A stretch of 55,338 nucleotides of DNA, from contig JAHBWC010000056.1 of assembly GCA_019637225.1 (NCBI GenBank), positions 1 through 55,338 on the forward strand, read 5' to 3'. Positions 25,019 through 33,318 of this stretch are shown piece by piece. The position numbers were made by a program, and so were the translations under genes. The stretch comes from Labilithrix sp. Its GTDB lineage: Bacteria; Myxococcota_A; Polyangia; Polyangiales; Polyangiaceae. The notes below the pieces were generated by a model that had not been told where the DNA came from, ran no database searches, and saw nothing but the letters and a program-made list of their open reading frames with translations. Each line of letters begins with the position of its first letter. Position 1 is the first letter of the stretch.

Positions 25019-26659
25019 GTGCCGACGCTCGTCCGCCGTGGGCCCGCGGGTCGGACCCCGGAGGGGAGCGCCCGCGAGCGCTTCAGGGCCGTCGCCGCGA
25101 CGGCCACCCTCCTCCTCTTCTCGTATCTCTTCCGCCTGCCGCCGCTGCTCAACGCGCGCTCGACGAACTCCGACGCGGCGGTCGTCGGGCTCCAGGCGAT
25201 GCACCTCCTTCGGGGCGAGCTGTCGCCGTTCCTCTGGGGGAGCGGCTACCAGACGTCCGCCGACGCGTTCGTCGCCGCGGGCTTCTTCGCGATCGCCGGG
25301 CCGACGCCGCTGGCGCTCATGCTCTCGGCGCTCACGCTGCACGTCGCGGCGACGTGGCTGGTCTTCGCGACGATCCGGCGGCGCTTCGATCCGTGGACGT
25401 CCCTCGTGCTCGTGCTCCCGCTCGTCTTCGCGCCGAGCTCGATCCACAGCTACGCGCTCTATCCGCCGCGCCAGCTCGCCATCACGCTCGCGACCGCGGC
25501 GCTCTGGGCGCTGGACGGCGCCGAGGCGACGGGCGCACGCGCAGAGACGACGGGCGCACGGGCCGAGACGACGGGCGCACGGGCCGAGACGACGGGCGCA
25601 CGTGTGTGGCTCGGCGTCGGCGGCGCGCTCTACGGTCTCGCGATCTCCGCGGATCCCTACCCGATCGTGCTCGCGCCGATCGTCCTCGGCTTCGGGCTCG
25701 TCGTCGCCGGCGGCGACGCGGGGCGGCGCGCTGCGCTCCTCGGAGCGTTCCTCGGGGGCGTCGCGCCCTTCGTGCTGCTCCACGCTTCGGCGGACGCGAA
25801 GAGCGGCGTCTTCGGCCTGTCGACCGCCGTCGTCGGCCACAACTGGGACCTCCTCGTGCGCGAGTGCCTGCCGTGGGCGCTCAGCTACAAGGTGTATTCT
25901 GCACGCGAAGTCATGGACTATCGCCCGTGGGACGCTCCCGTCCTCGTGCAGGCGGTCCAGATCGCGGGAGCGGTCGTCGTCGCCGGCCTCGTCGGCGTGG
26001 GCCTCGGAGCCGGCTCCATCGAGCGACTCCCCCGCCCGGTGCGACGGCTCGGGTTCGCCAGCGCCGCGAGCTGGCCCGTCACGCTCGTCGCGTTCCTGGG
26101 TTCGGTCATGGTCATGGACCACTTCTCGATGCGCTACCTCGCGGCGCTCACGCTCATGCTCCCGTTCGCGGTGATGCCCGCGGCGTGGCTCCTCGGCACG
26201 AGGCGCTTCGCCGTCGCGATGACGCCGCATCTCGTCGCGTCGGCGCTGTGCGGATGGGTCGGCTACGGCCCGCTCGTGCGCGGTCCGCTTCCGGTGCTCG
26301 AGACCCCCGAGCTCCGCGACGATGACGCCCTGCTCGATGTCCTCCGGGCGCGCGGCATCCGGTACGCGCAGGCGGACTACTGGGCCTCCTACCGCCTCAC
26401 GTTCCTCTTCGGTGAGCGCGTCGTCGTCGTCCCGACGAACGCAGCCGAAGACCGCTACGCGCCCTACCGTCGAGCGTTCGACGACGCTCCGGTGTTCGCG
26501 TACGTGTTCGATCGGCGGCGCTCGCGCGAGGACGTCACCGCGAAAGCGGCCGAGCTCTCCCGGACGAACGCGAGCGTGATCGAGACGCAGGTCGGCGGAC
26601 ACACGGTGTTCGTGGTCACGCGGACGAAGCCAGGGGCCGTCGAGCCGTGGCCCCCGTGA
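25019..26659 (+). CDS. Multi-pass membrane protein, GT-C/GT39-like glycosyltransferase
   Basis: About 546 residues with some ten predicted membrane helices. The first lumenal loop reads NARSTNSDAAVVGLQAMHLL followed by LRGELSPFLWGSGYQ, where a loop Asp after the first helix is typical of GT-C enzymes that use polyprenyl-phosphate sugars. A soluble domain of about 140 residues ends the protein (VLRARGIRYAQADYW, YRLTFLFGERVVVV). GTG is chosen with GGAG 5 bases upstream; longer frames upstream have no coding character. A 7-residue repeat interrupts a loop after the fourth helix. Probably transfers a sugar at the membrane; acceptor unknown. Confidence 0.7.
   Translation: MPTLVRRGPAGRTPEGSARERFRAVAATATLLLFSYLFRLPPLLNARSTNSDAAVVGLQAMHLLRGELSPFLWGSGYQTSADAFVAAGFFAIAGPTPLALMLSALTLHVAATWLVFATIRRRFDPWTSLVLVLPLVFAPSSIHSYALYPPRQLAITLATAALWALDGAEATGARAETTGARAETTGARAETTGARVWLGVGGALYGLAISADPYPIVLAPIVLGFGLVVAGGDAGRRAALLGAFLGGVAPFVLLHASADAKSGVFGLSTAVVGHNWDLLVRECLPWALSYKVYSAREVMDYRPWDAPVLVQAVQIAGAVVVAGLVGVGLGAGSIERLPRPVRRLGFASAASWPVTLVAFLGSVMVMDHFSMRYLAALTLMLPFAVMPAAWLLGTRRFAVAMTPHLVASALCGWVGYGPLVRGPLPVLETPELRDDDALLDVLRARGIRYAQADYWASYRLTFLFGERVVVVPTNAAEDRYAPYRRAFDDAPVFAYVFDRRRSREDVTAKAAELSRTNASVIETQVGGHTVFVVTRTKPGAVEPWPP
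25523..25606 (+). repeat. In-frame 21-bp tandem repeat, four units
   Basis: Unit GAGACGACGGGCGCACGGGCC encodes ETTGARA. Units 2 and 3 are identical, units 1 and 4 differ at a few positions. It adds a 28-residue hydrophilic loop between two membrane helices of the GT-C-like protein. The period is a multiple of three, so copy changes keep the frame. Confidence 0.9.
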
Positions 26660-26715
26660 ACCTCAGCCGAGCCTCGAGCCGAGGCGGCGATCGCGGAGGC
26701 TCGACGCGAGAGAGC

Positions 26716-26937
26716 TCAGTCGGTGCAGGGCACGTCGGCGTACGGGTCCGATCCGCGGTCGGTGCGGACGACCGCGGCCTGGAGGCGGGACTCGCTCGAA
26801 CGAGCCGCCGCCGCCGCGCGCACACGCGCTTCGCTCGACGCGTCGCGTCCTCCACGGTCGCGCCCACGGGCGACAGGAAGATGACGCGTTGCAGCTTGAG
26901 GCTTGGCGGAAAGTGGAAAGCTCATGACGTCGATCAT
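26716..26937 (-). CDS. Possible small protein, unknown function
   Basis: A 73-residue frame between the GT-C-like gene and ligD. Its C-terminal 45 codons have marked third-position G/C bias (SSEARVRAAAAARSSESRLQ then AAVVRTDRGSDPYADVPCTD), as in real genes here, whereas the N-terminal 25 codons are weaker and no Shine-Dalgarno precedes either ATG. It may be real, or the 3' remnant of a larger gene. It converges with the GT-C-like gene. Low certainty. Confidence 0.35.
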   Translation of the reverse strand: MIDVMSFPLSAKPQAATRHLPVARGRDRGGRDASSEARVRAAAAARSSESRLQAAVVRTDRGSDPYADVPCTD

Positions 26938-27141
26938 GGAACGCAAAGCGTATGCCCTCATCGGATGAGTGGCCGAATTGTCGGAAATTCCGTCGACGCC
27001 CGCGAACCGCGGTACGCAATTCACTGCATAAGGTGTCAATTCCTACACGGGCAGCTGTAGCCGGCAGGACGCAGCTACCATCGCTCGAGTCCTCATGACG
27101 CAAGCGACGCCGTCCCGGGCGACGGGCGGCGCGAGGGGCCG
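26938..27141. other. Short AT-richer spacer upstream of ligD
   Basis: This spacer is less G/C-rich than its surroundings (for example CAATTCACTGCATAAGGTG) and is the likely promoter region of ligD and of the small minus-strand frame. No dyad or clear -35/-10 pair could be fixed with confidence. Confidence 0.4.
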
Positions 27142-29559
27142 ATGGCTCACGATCCGAAGAAGCTCGGCAGGTACCGCGACAAGCGCGCCCCCGGCGTCAC
27201 CAACGAGCCGTTCGGGGACGAGGCCCCGCCAGCAAGACCGCTGGGCTCGGAGGAGCGGCTGGGCTCGTTGGCGCAGCCGAGCCCGTCCGAGACCGGAGCG
27301 TTCGTCGTCCACCTCCACGACGCCACCCGGCGTCACTACGACGTGCGGCTCGAGGCGTCGGGCGTCCTCCTCAGCTTCGCCGTGCCGCACGGGCCGAGCC
27401 TCGATCCCGCCAAGAAGGTCCTCGCGGTCAAGACGGAGGACCACCCGATCGAGTACCTCGAGTTCGAGGACGTCATCCCCGAGGGTCAGTACGGAGCGGG
27501 AGCGATGATCGCCTGGGACCGCGGAGCCGTGACCTACCTCGAGGGCCCCCCGGAGGCCGAGCTCGCGACCGGCAAGCTCCACGTCGAGCTTCGCGGGATG
27601 AAGCTCCGCGGGCGCTGGGCGTTCGTGAAGCTCGCGAAGGGCGAGACGGGAAACGAGTGGCTGCTCTTCAAGAAGCAGGACGGCGAAGCCGATGCGTCCC
27701 GCGCGATCACGGAGGAGCTGCCGCGGTCCGTGCTCTCGGGGCTCACCGTCGAGGAGCTTCTGCGGCGCGACGAGATCGCACGCACCTACCTCGCGCGCGC
27801 GGCGACTCTCGGCGCGAAGACCCGCGCGGCGCTGATCACCGAGCTTTACGATCGCGAACGGTCGCCGCTGGCCGAGCCCGAGGCGCCGGCCGTCGCAGCG
27901 ACGAGAGCGCCGCGCGGCGCGGCCGCCAAGGCGCCGAAGCGCGCTGCCGCGGAGGCCGCCGCGGCGGCGAAGGCCGGGACCGTCTACGACGCCGCGCTCG
28001 ACGGCGTGCGCGTGCTCGCGGTGCGCGACGCCGACGCGGTCACGTTGCGCGCGTGGACGGGTGAGACGTCCGAACGCATCGAGGCGTTCTACCCCGATGT
28101 GGTGCGCGCGCTCCGCTCACTCGCCGTCGCGCGCGTCGCGTTCGACGGCGAGCTCGTCGCGTTCGACGCGACCGGTCATCCCAACCTGCCTCTCCTCGCG
28201 CAGCGCGTCGCGCGGGTGGCGAAGGGCGACGCGCATCGCGCCGTGACCTCGACGCCGGTCGTCCTCGTCGTGAACGACGTCCTCGCGCTGGGCGACCTCG
28301 ACGTGCGCACGTTGAGCCTCGAGGCGCGCCGCGCCCTCGTCTCCGAGCTCCTCCCGCCGCTCGGCTTCTTGCGCGCCGCGACGCCGCTCGAAGGAGACGA
28401 GGCGCATGTCCTCACGACGTGCGCCTCGCTGGGGATCTCGGGCGTGATCGCGAAAGCCAAGGGGTCGCCGTACACCGAGGGCCGCGGCGCGTGGACGCTG
28501 CTCTCCACCGGCATCGCGCCGCGCGCAGGCGCCGTCGTCGAACACCGGGCGGGCGATCGACGGGCCGCGCGCCGCGAGGTCGTCGTCTCGAACCGAGACA
28601 AGGAGTTCTGGCCGGCCGACCCGAGCGCGGGCCTCCCGCGCTACACGAAGGGCGACCTCGTCGACTATTACGCGAGCGTCGCCGGCGCGCTCGGTCCGTA
28701 CCTGAAGGACCGCCCCGTCATCCTCGTCCGCTACCCGGACGGGATCGAGGGCAAGAGCTTCTTCCAGTGGAACGTGCCGGTGGGAATGCCGCCATGGATC
28801 CGCACGCTGACGCTCGCGCCCGACGACGACGCCGCGCCGACGTCGTCGTCGCCCGCCCGAGGCGCGTCGTCGCAAGGGCACAAGCCTCCGAAGCGCGTCT
28901 TCCTCGTCGACGATCCGTCGACGCTCGTCTACATCGCGAACCTCGGCTGCATCCCGCTGCACGTGCTGGCGAGCCGAGCGCCCGACCTCTCGCGCGCCGA
29001 CTTCTTCACGATCGACTTCGACGTGAAGCAGTCGGAGCTCCGTCACGCGATCACGCTCGCGCGCACGCTCCGCGAGCTGCTCGACGAGATCGGGCTCGTC
29101 GGTTACCCGAAGACGTCCGGCCAGACGGGCCTCCACGTGCTCGTGTCGCTCGGCCCGAACCAGAGCTTCGACACGGCGCGCGCGCTCGCGGACCTCCTCG
29201 GGCGCCTCCTCGTCGAGCGGCACCCGGACATCGCGACGATGGACCGGATCGTGAACAGGCGCGGCGAGCGCGTCTACGTCGACACCGGACAGACCGGCAC
29301 CTCGCGCGCGATCGTCGCGCCGTACTCGGTCCGCGCCGTTCCGGGCGCCACGGTCTCGACGCCGCTCTCGTGGGACGAGGTCACGACCGATCTCGATCCG
29401 CGGGCGTTCACGATCGCGACGGTGCCGGCGCGGATCGCCGAGCGGGGCGATCTCCTGGCGGGCCTGCTCGGCTCGAGCCCCGACGTCCACGCGGCGGTGG
29501 CCAAGCTCGCCGACCTCGTCCCGCGGCGCGTCTGCGGCCCTTCGCGCGGTCGGACATGA
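27142..29559 (+). CDS. ligD: LigD-type NHEJ protein with inactive ligase module (PE-LIG*-POL)
   Basis: An 805-residue protein with the three LigD modules in PE-LIG-POL order. The 3'-phosphoesterase (45-165) keeps its metal and phosphate residues: HLHDATRRHYDVRLE, EDHPIEYLEFE, IPEGQYGAG. The primase-polymerase (about 478-790) keeps SFFQWNVP, the catalytic DFD at 625-627, KTSGQTGLHV and VSTPLSWDEV. The ligase module (275-475) is broken: where motif I should read K-x-D-G it reads ALDG, so residue 285 is Ala and not the adenylated Lys, and the motif V lysines after GRGAWTLL are gone, though FDGELVAFD and GVIAKAKGSPY remain. I infer an end-processing/polymerising protein that cannot seal nicks. 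No ku gene is in the window. Confidence 0.92.
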   Translation: MAHDPKKLGRYRDKRAPGVTNEPFGDEAPPARPLGSEERLGSLAQPSPSETGAFVVHLHDATRRHYDVRLEASGVLLSFAVPHGPSLDPAKKVLAVKTEDHPIEYLEFEDVIPEGQYGAGAMIAWDRGAVTYLEGPPEAELATGKLHVELRGMKLRGRWAFVKLAKGETGNEWLLFKKQDGEADASRAITEELPRSVLSGLTVEELLRRDEIARTYLARAATLGAKTRAALITELYDRERSPLAEPEAPAVAATRAPRGAAAKAPKRAAAEAAAAAKAGTVYDAALDGVRVLAVRDADAVTLRAWTGETSERIEAFYPDVVRALRSLAVARVAFDGELVAFDATGHPNLPLLAQRVARVAKGDAHRAVTSTPVVLVVNDVLALGDLDVRTLSLEARRALVSELLPPLGFLRAATPLEGDEAHVLTTCASLGISGVIAKAKGSPYTEGRGAWTLLSTGIAPRAGAVVEHRAGDRRAARREVVVSNRDKEFWPADPSAGLPRYTKGDLVDYYASVAGALGPYLKDRPVILVRYPDGIEGKSFFQWNVPVGMPPWIRTLTLAPDDDAAPTSSSPARGASSQGHKPPKRVFLVDDPSTLVYIANLGCIPLHVLASRAPDLSRADFFTIDFDVKQSELRHAITLARTLRELLDEIGLVGYPKTSGQTGLHVLVSLGPNQSFDTARALADLLGRLLVERHPDIATMDRIVNRRGERVYVDTGQTGTSRAIVAPYSVRAVPGATVSTPLSWDEVTTDLDPRAFTIATVPARIAERGDLLAGLLGSSPDVHAAVAKLADLVPRRVCGPSRGRT

Positions 29560-29683
29560 CGTGACGGGTCGCCCCGACCGAGACGTCCGGGCCGCCACGA
29601 ACCGGGGGCGCGTCACGCCGGAAATCGGCGGTGTTGTCGCACTACTTGACGCCCCGGACATCCCGCGTCAGTTAGGGCATGCC

Positions 29684-30358
29684 GTGGCAGCCAGCTATTT
29701 CGACGTCGACGGAACGCTCGTCCGGACGAACCTCGTCCACCCGACGCTCTTCTACTTGATGCACCAGCGCACGCCGATGCGCAGCCTGCAGAAGCTCGCG
29801 CGCGCGGCGCTCCGCAGCCCCGCGTTCGTCTGGGCAGAGCTGCAGGACCGTCGGATGTTCAACGAGGCGCTCTTCACCTCGTACGAGGGCATCTCGCAGG
29901 ACCGCCTCCTCCTCCTGGCGGACGACGCGTTCGACTCCGTGCTCAAGAAGGCGATCTACCCGCACGCCCGCGACCTCGTCTCGCGCAGCCGTGACGAGGG
30001 CCACGACGTCGTCATCGTCTCGGGCGCGCTCGACTTCCTCATGAAGCGCCTCGCCGACCACCTCGGCGCCACGCACGTCATCGCGAACAAGCTCGAGATC
30101 AAGGACGGCTACGCGACGGGGCGCCTGCTCCGTCCCGTCGTCGCCGGTCCCGAGAAGGCGCGGCTCATCCGCGAGCACGCCCGAGCCCACGGCCACGACC
30201 TCGACGAGTGCTTCGCGTACTCGGACAGCTACTCGGACGTCCCGATGCTGAGCGTCGTCGGCCATCCGGCCGCGGTGAACCCCGACAGCAAGCTCCAGCG
30301 GCTCGCCCGCACGTACGGCTGGCCGGTGCTCTCGCTCGACAAGACCTCGGTCAACTGA
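29684..30358 (+). CDS. HAD-superfamily phosphatase, SerB-like (subfamily IB)
   Basis: A 224-residue HAD hydrolase. Motif I is FDVDGTLVRTN, motif II VIVSGALDFL, motif III lysine in AGPEKARLI, motif IV AYSDSYSDVPML. The cap domain is the small helical type between motifs I and II. Such IB enzymes dephosphorylate phosphoserine, phospholipid-like or other small phosphates. Start: GTG with AGGG six bases upstream; longer frames lack coding character. It follows ligD by about 120 bp, same strand, with no obvious functional tie. Confidence 0.9.
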   Translation: MAASYFDVDGTLVRTNLVHPTLFYLMHQRTPMRSLQKLARAALRSPAFVWAELQDRRMFNEALFTSYEGISQDRLLLLADDAFDSVLKKAIYPHARDLVSRSRDEGHDVVIVSGALDFLMKRLADHLGATHVIANKLEIKDGYATGRLLRPVVAGPEKARLIREHARAHGHDLDECFAYSDSYSDVPMLSVVGHPAAVNPDSKLQRLARTYGWPVLSLDKTSVN

Positions 30359-30410
30359 GGCGCGAGCCGCCGGGCTCTTTCGCCGTCGCGCCGTCGCGCG
30401 CGGTAGGACG

Positions 30411-30482
30411 CGGGCCGCGCGCCGCTGCGTTTCGGCCCCGCGGGCGCGGGCCGCACGCCGCTGCGTTTCGGCCCCGCGGGCG
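30411..30482. repeat. Tandem 36-bp repeat, two units
   Basis: Two adjacent 36-bp units beginning CGGGCCGC and containing CTGCGTTTCGGCCCCGCGGG differ at one base (unit position 9). They sit between the HAD gene and the TetR operator, outside any gene. Each unit holds a CCCCGCGGGC palindromic core. Confidence 0.85.
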
Positions 30483-30491
30483 CGCCCGGAC

Positions 30492-30513
30492 TTACCGTAC
30501 GCACGTACGGTAA
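30492..30513. promoter_or_regulatory. Perfect palindromic operator upstream of the TetR gene
   Basis: TTACCGTACG-CA-CGTACGGTAA has perfect 10-bp arms around two bases and ends 22 bases before the TetR start codon. Its 3' end overlaps TAAAAT (30511-30516), a good -10-like element, and a second partial dyad GTAC-ACTC-GTAC lies between it and the ATG. TetR proteins bind such 15-25 bp palindromes at their own promoter, so autorepression is the likely mechanism. Confidence 0.8.
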
Positions 30514-30535
30514 AATCTGGTACACTCGTACGGGT

Positions 30536-31315
30536 ATGAGCTCGAGGAGCCACACGCCGAAGGGTCAGGTCGCGCGGGAGAGGATCCTCCGCGCGGCGGA
30601 GCCGCTCATCGCCGCGCGAGGCTTCCACGGCACGAGCATGCGTGACGTCGCTGAAGCGTGCGGGCTCCCGCTCGCCACGGTCGTCTATCACTTCGCCCGA
30701 AAAGAGGCGCTGTACGGCGCCGTGCTCGGCGGGATCGCCGAGCAGCTCCTCGGCGCGCTCTCGCCGGGGGGCCCGAGCGGCGCGACCTCGACGCTCGACG
30801 CGATGCTCCGCGGGCTCGTCCGCTGGTCCTTGCGCCATCCAGGGCGGGTTCGCCTGCTCGTGAGGGAGCTGCTCGACAACCCCGCACGCGTCTCGCACGC
30901 GGCCTCGCTCCCGCTGGCGCCCGTTCTGACGACGCTCGCAGAGGAGGTCCGCGCCGCCGGCCACCCGCAGGCCGAGCTCGCCGTGCTGCACGTCGTCGGC
31001 GCCGTGAGCTACGTCGTCACGGCCCGTCCGACCGTGCGGAGGATCGTCGGCGCGGAGCGCGACCGCGAGATGATGGCGACGTACGAGGACGAGGCCGTGG
31101 CCTTCGCGCGCCGCGCGATCGGCCCCACGGTCGGTCCGGAGAACGCGCTCGGCACGAAGACCCGCGCGAAGAACGCGCGCCCCCCGAAGGAGCAGCACGA
31201 TGGATCGACAACGGCAGATCGAGCTCGTCCGGCGCGTCCTCGCCCACGTCGAGGCCAAGACGACGGACACGGCCGAGGCGGCCGAGGCGCTGGACGTGAG
31301 CGCGTACTCCGATGA
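30536..31315 (+). CDS. TetR/AcrR-family transcriptional repressor
   Basis: The N-terminal 60 residues form a TetR helix-turn-helix: RERILRAAEPLIAARGFHGT, SMRDVAEACGLPLATVVYHF, ARKEALYGAVL. The ligand domain follows (LVRWSLRHPGRVRLLVRELL and so on) and by length should end near residue 205 (FARRAIGPTVGPENAL). The frame continues another 50 residues in an Arg/Gly-rich tail that overlaps the Rieske gene by 116 bp in another frame, so the tail is probably read-through of a lost stop. No Shine-Dalgarno precedes the ATG and the likely -10 gives a very short leader. It should repress itself and the Rieske gene. Confidence 0.9.
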   Translation: MSSRSHTPKGQVARERILRAAEPLIAARGFHGTSMRDVAEACGLPLATVVYHFARKEALYGAVLGGIAEQLLGALSPGGPSGATSTLDAMLRGLVRWSLRHPGRVRLLVRELLDNPARVSHAASLPLAPVLTTLAEEVRAAGHPQAELAVLHVVGAVSYVVTARPTVRRIVGAERDREMMATYEDEAVAFARRAIGPTVGPENALGTKTRAKNARPPKEQHDGSTTADRARPARPRPRRGQDDGHGRGGRGAGRERVLR

Positions 31316-32354
31316 GGCGCGCATCGACCGCGAGATCCAGGTCCTCTTCCGGCGGCTGCCCATCGCGGTAGGTCACGCCTCCGAGCTCGCGCGGCCCGGC
31401 GACTTCATCACGCACGACGCCTCGGGCGTTCCGCTGCTCGTCGTGCGCCGCGACGACGGCGGCGTCGACGCCTTCGTCAACGTGTGCCGTCATCGTGGGA
31501 CGCGCGTCGAGCCCGCGCCCCGCGGCAACAAGCGCGCGTTCTCCTGCCCCTACCACGGCTGGACCTACGGCAAGCGCGGTCAGCTCGTCACCATCCCGCA
31601 CGAGCGCGGGTTCGCGTGTGTCGACAAGACGACGCGCGGCCTCGTGCGCGTCGCCGCCGGCGAGGCCGCCGGGCTCGTCTTCGTGACACCGTCGCCGCTG
31701 TCCCCCGACGAGGACGCGGCGCTCGACGCGCGCGCGTGGCTCGGGCCGCTCGCCGCCGACCTCGAGGGCTTCGGCGTCGCGTCGTCGGTCTCCTACGCGC
31801 CGCGCTCGGTGGAGAGAGCGCTGTCGTGGAAGCTCGCGATCGACATCTTCCTCGAGACGTACCACCTGCGCCCGACGCACAAGGAGACGATCTACCCGAT
31901 GTTCTTCGACAACCTCGGGCTCGTCGATCGCTCCGGCCCGCACCTCCGGAACGTGTTCCCGAAGCGCACGATCAAGGAGCTCGCGCACGTCCCCGAGTCG
32001 ACGTGGACGCTCCGCGCCCACGCGAACGTCCTCTTCCACCTCTTCCCGAACACCCTCGTCCTCGTGCAGCCCGACCACGCCGCCGTGCTCCACGTCTGGC
32101 CGAACGGAGCGGGGCGCGCGACCGTCACCTCCTACCTGCTCGTGCCCGAGCCGCCCGACTCCGAGAAGGCGCGCGGCTACTGGGACGCCAACGCCGCCGT
32201 GCTCTACGGCGCCACGGACGAGGACTTCGCGATGGGCGAGTCGATCCAGCGCGGCGTCGCGTCGGGCGCCAACCGTGAGGTCGTCTTCGGCGCGTTCGAG
32301 CACGCGCTCGCTCATTTCCACGGCACGATCGCGGAGCGCACGCGCGACGCGTGA
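31200..32354 (+). CDS. Rieske non-heme iron oxygenase, catalytic (alpha) subunit
   Basis: A 384-residue ring-hydroxylating-type oxygenase. The Rieske 2Fe-2S site is CRHRG and CPYHGW in the N-terminal domain, and the mononuclear iron site is ETYHLRPTH (His-x4-His) in the catalytic domain. Such enzymes hydroxylate or demethylate aromatics, sterols or quaternary amines using a separate reductase, none of which is adjacent. AAGGAG lies 8 bases before the ATG. The gene overlaps the tail of the TetR gene and is presumably controlled by it. The substrate is unknown; choline/carnitine-type and phenylpropionate-type enzymes are both possible. Confidence 0.92.
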   Translation: MDRQRQIELVRRVLAHVEAKTTDTAEAAEALDVSAYSDEARIDREIQVLFRRLPIAVGHASELARPGDFITHDASGVPLLVVRRDDGGVDAFVNVCRHRGTRVEPAPRGNKRAFSCPYHGWTYGKRGQLVTIPHERGFACVDKTTRGLVRVAAGEAAGLVFVTPSPLSPDEDAALDARAWLGPLAADLEGFGVASSVSYAPRSVERALSWKLAIDIFLETYHLRPTHKETIYPMFFDNLGLVDRSGPHLRNVFPKRTIKELAHVPESTWTLRAHANVLFHLFPNTLVLVQPDHAAVLHVWPNGAGRATVTSYLLVPEPPDSEKARGYWDANAAVLYGATDEDFAMGESIQRGVASGANREVVFGAFEHALAHFHGTIAERTRDA

Positions 32355-32389
32355 CGCGAGCGCCACGACGCGATCGCCGAGCGCTCGCG
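32355..32389 (+). terminator. Hairpin directly after the Rieske gene
   Basis: CGCGAGCGC and GCGCTCGCG pair as a perfect 9-bp stem with a 17-base loop, beginning right after the stop codon. No U-tract follows, so it is a candidate terminator or 3' stabilising hairpin. Confidence 0.5.
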
Positions 32390-32436
32390 GGCGCCGGGGG
32401 ACGCTCACGGCCCGGCGACGCGCCACGCAGAGGACG

Positions 32437-33261
32437 TCAGCGGACGTAGACCTCGAGGAGTCGCGTCGTGAAGGTCCTGGAGTTCTTCGCGAACGTCCAG
32501 TCGGGGCGCGTCGGTGTCGGCGACGGACCGATCCCGAGGTCGAGCTCGGGATCGCTCTGGCTCCACCGATTGAACGAGAGGACGGGGCGCTCGCCCACGT
32601 GCAGCTGCATCGAGCCGTAGCAGTCCGCCGGCTCGCCGCGATCGTCGGCGTGGTCGAAGCGCCCGTCGCCTCCCTCGCTGTAGCAGTGAGACCAGAACTC
32701 CATGTTTCCCGTGGTAGGGACGAGCACGTCCTCCTGGTTGTCCGAGAACGAGCGCACGATCACGTTGGCGATCGGCTCCTGGAAGACCCAGTCGACGGGG
32801 ACGCCGAGGCGAGAGGCGTCCGGGGTGAACGGGTCGAGCTCGACCCACACCTCTTCGTCGTCGAGGACGAGTCGGTAGGCGACGCGCGTGAAGGCGCCGG
32901 CGGTCGACGACGCGTTCTCGGCGTACGGCACGTCGGCGGCCACGTTCCATTTCGCGTCGATCGGGATCTCGAGCCGGAACACCCGCCTGAAGGCGCAGGA
33001 AGCTCCCGCGGTCCGGGGAGGGCACGGCGTCGTGCAGGTTGGCCCCGTGAGCCCGGGGCGGCAGAAGACGCCGTCGGCGTCGTTCGCGTCGCTCGTCGCG
33101 ACGACGGTCGGGCCGTCCGGTGCGCCGGCCTCCTCGGGCGCCGGGTCCGGGGCCTGCGACGCGGCAGAGCTGAAGCCGCCGAGGTCCGTCGCGAGGGAGC
33201 ACGCGGCGACCGGCAGCAGCCCCGCGACGGTCGCGAAGGTCCACCTGAGACCGCCGGCCAT
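32437..33261 (-). CDS. Putative lipoprotein with CSLATDLGGFS mature motif
   Basis: A 274-residue exported protein. The signal peptide ends in PVAAC and the mature chain begins CSLATDLGGFSSA, nearly the same as CSLTTDLAGFSAE in the lipoprotein at 17.3 kb. A Pro/Asp-rich linker leads to a Cys-containing patch (FCRPGLTGPTCTTPCPPRTA) and a beta-rich domain (VFRLEIPIDAKWNV, AYRLVLDDEEVWVELD, VFQEPIANVIVRSFSDN). No enzyme motif. The shared mature start suggests a common sorting or anchoring step for a lipoprotein family. Confidence 0.78.
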   Translation of the reverse strand: MAGGLRWTFATVAGLLPVAACSLATDLGGFSSAASQAPDPAPEEAGAPDGPTVVATSDANDADGVFCRPGLTGPTCTTPCPPRTAGASCAFRRVFRLEIPIDAKWNVAADVPYAENASSTAGAFTRVAYRLVLDDEEVWVELDPFTPDASRLGVPVDWVFQEPIANVIVRSFSDNQEDVLVPTTGNMEFWSHCYSEGGDGRFDHADDRGEPADCYGSMQLHVGERPVLSFNRWSQSDPELDLGIGPSPTPTRPDWTFAKNSRTFTTRLLEVYVR

Positions 33262-33318
33262 GCTGCAACGCTATCACGACCGACCGGGCCGTCCGCCGCG
33301 CGGTCGACGTCGCCGAGC

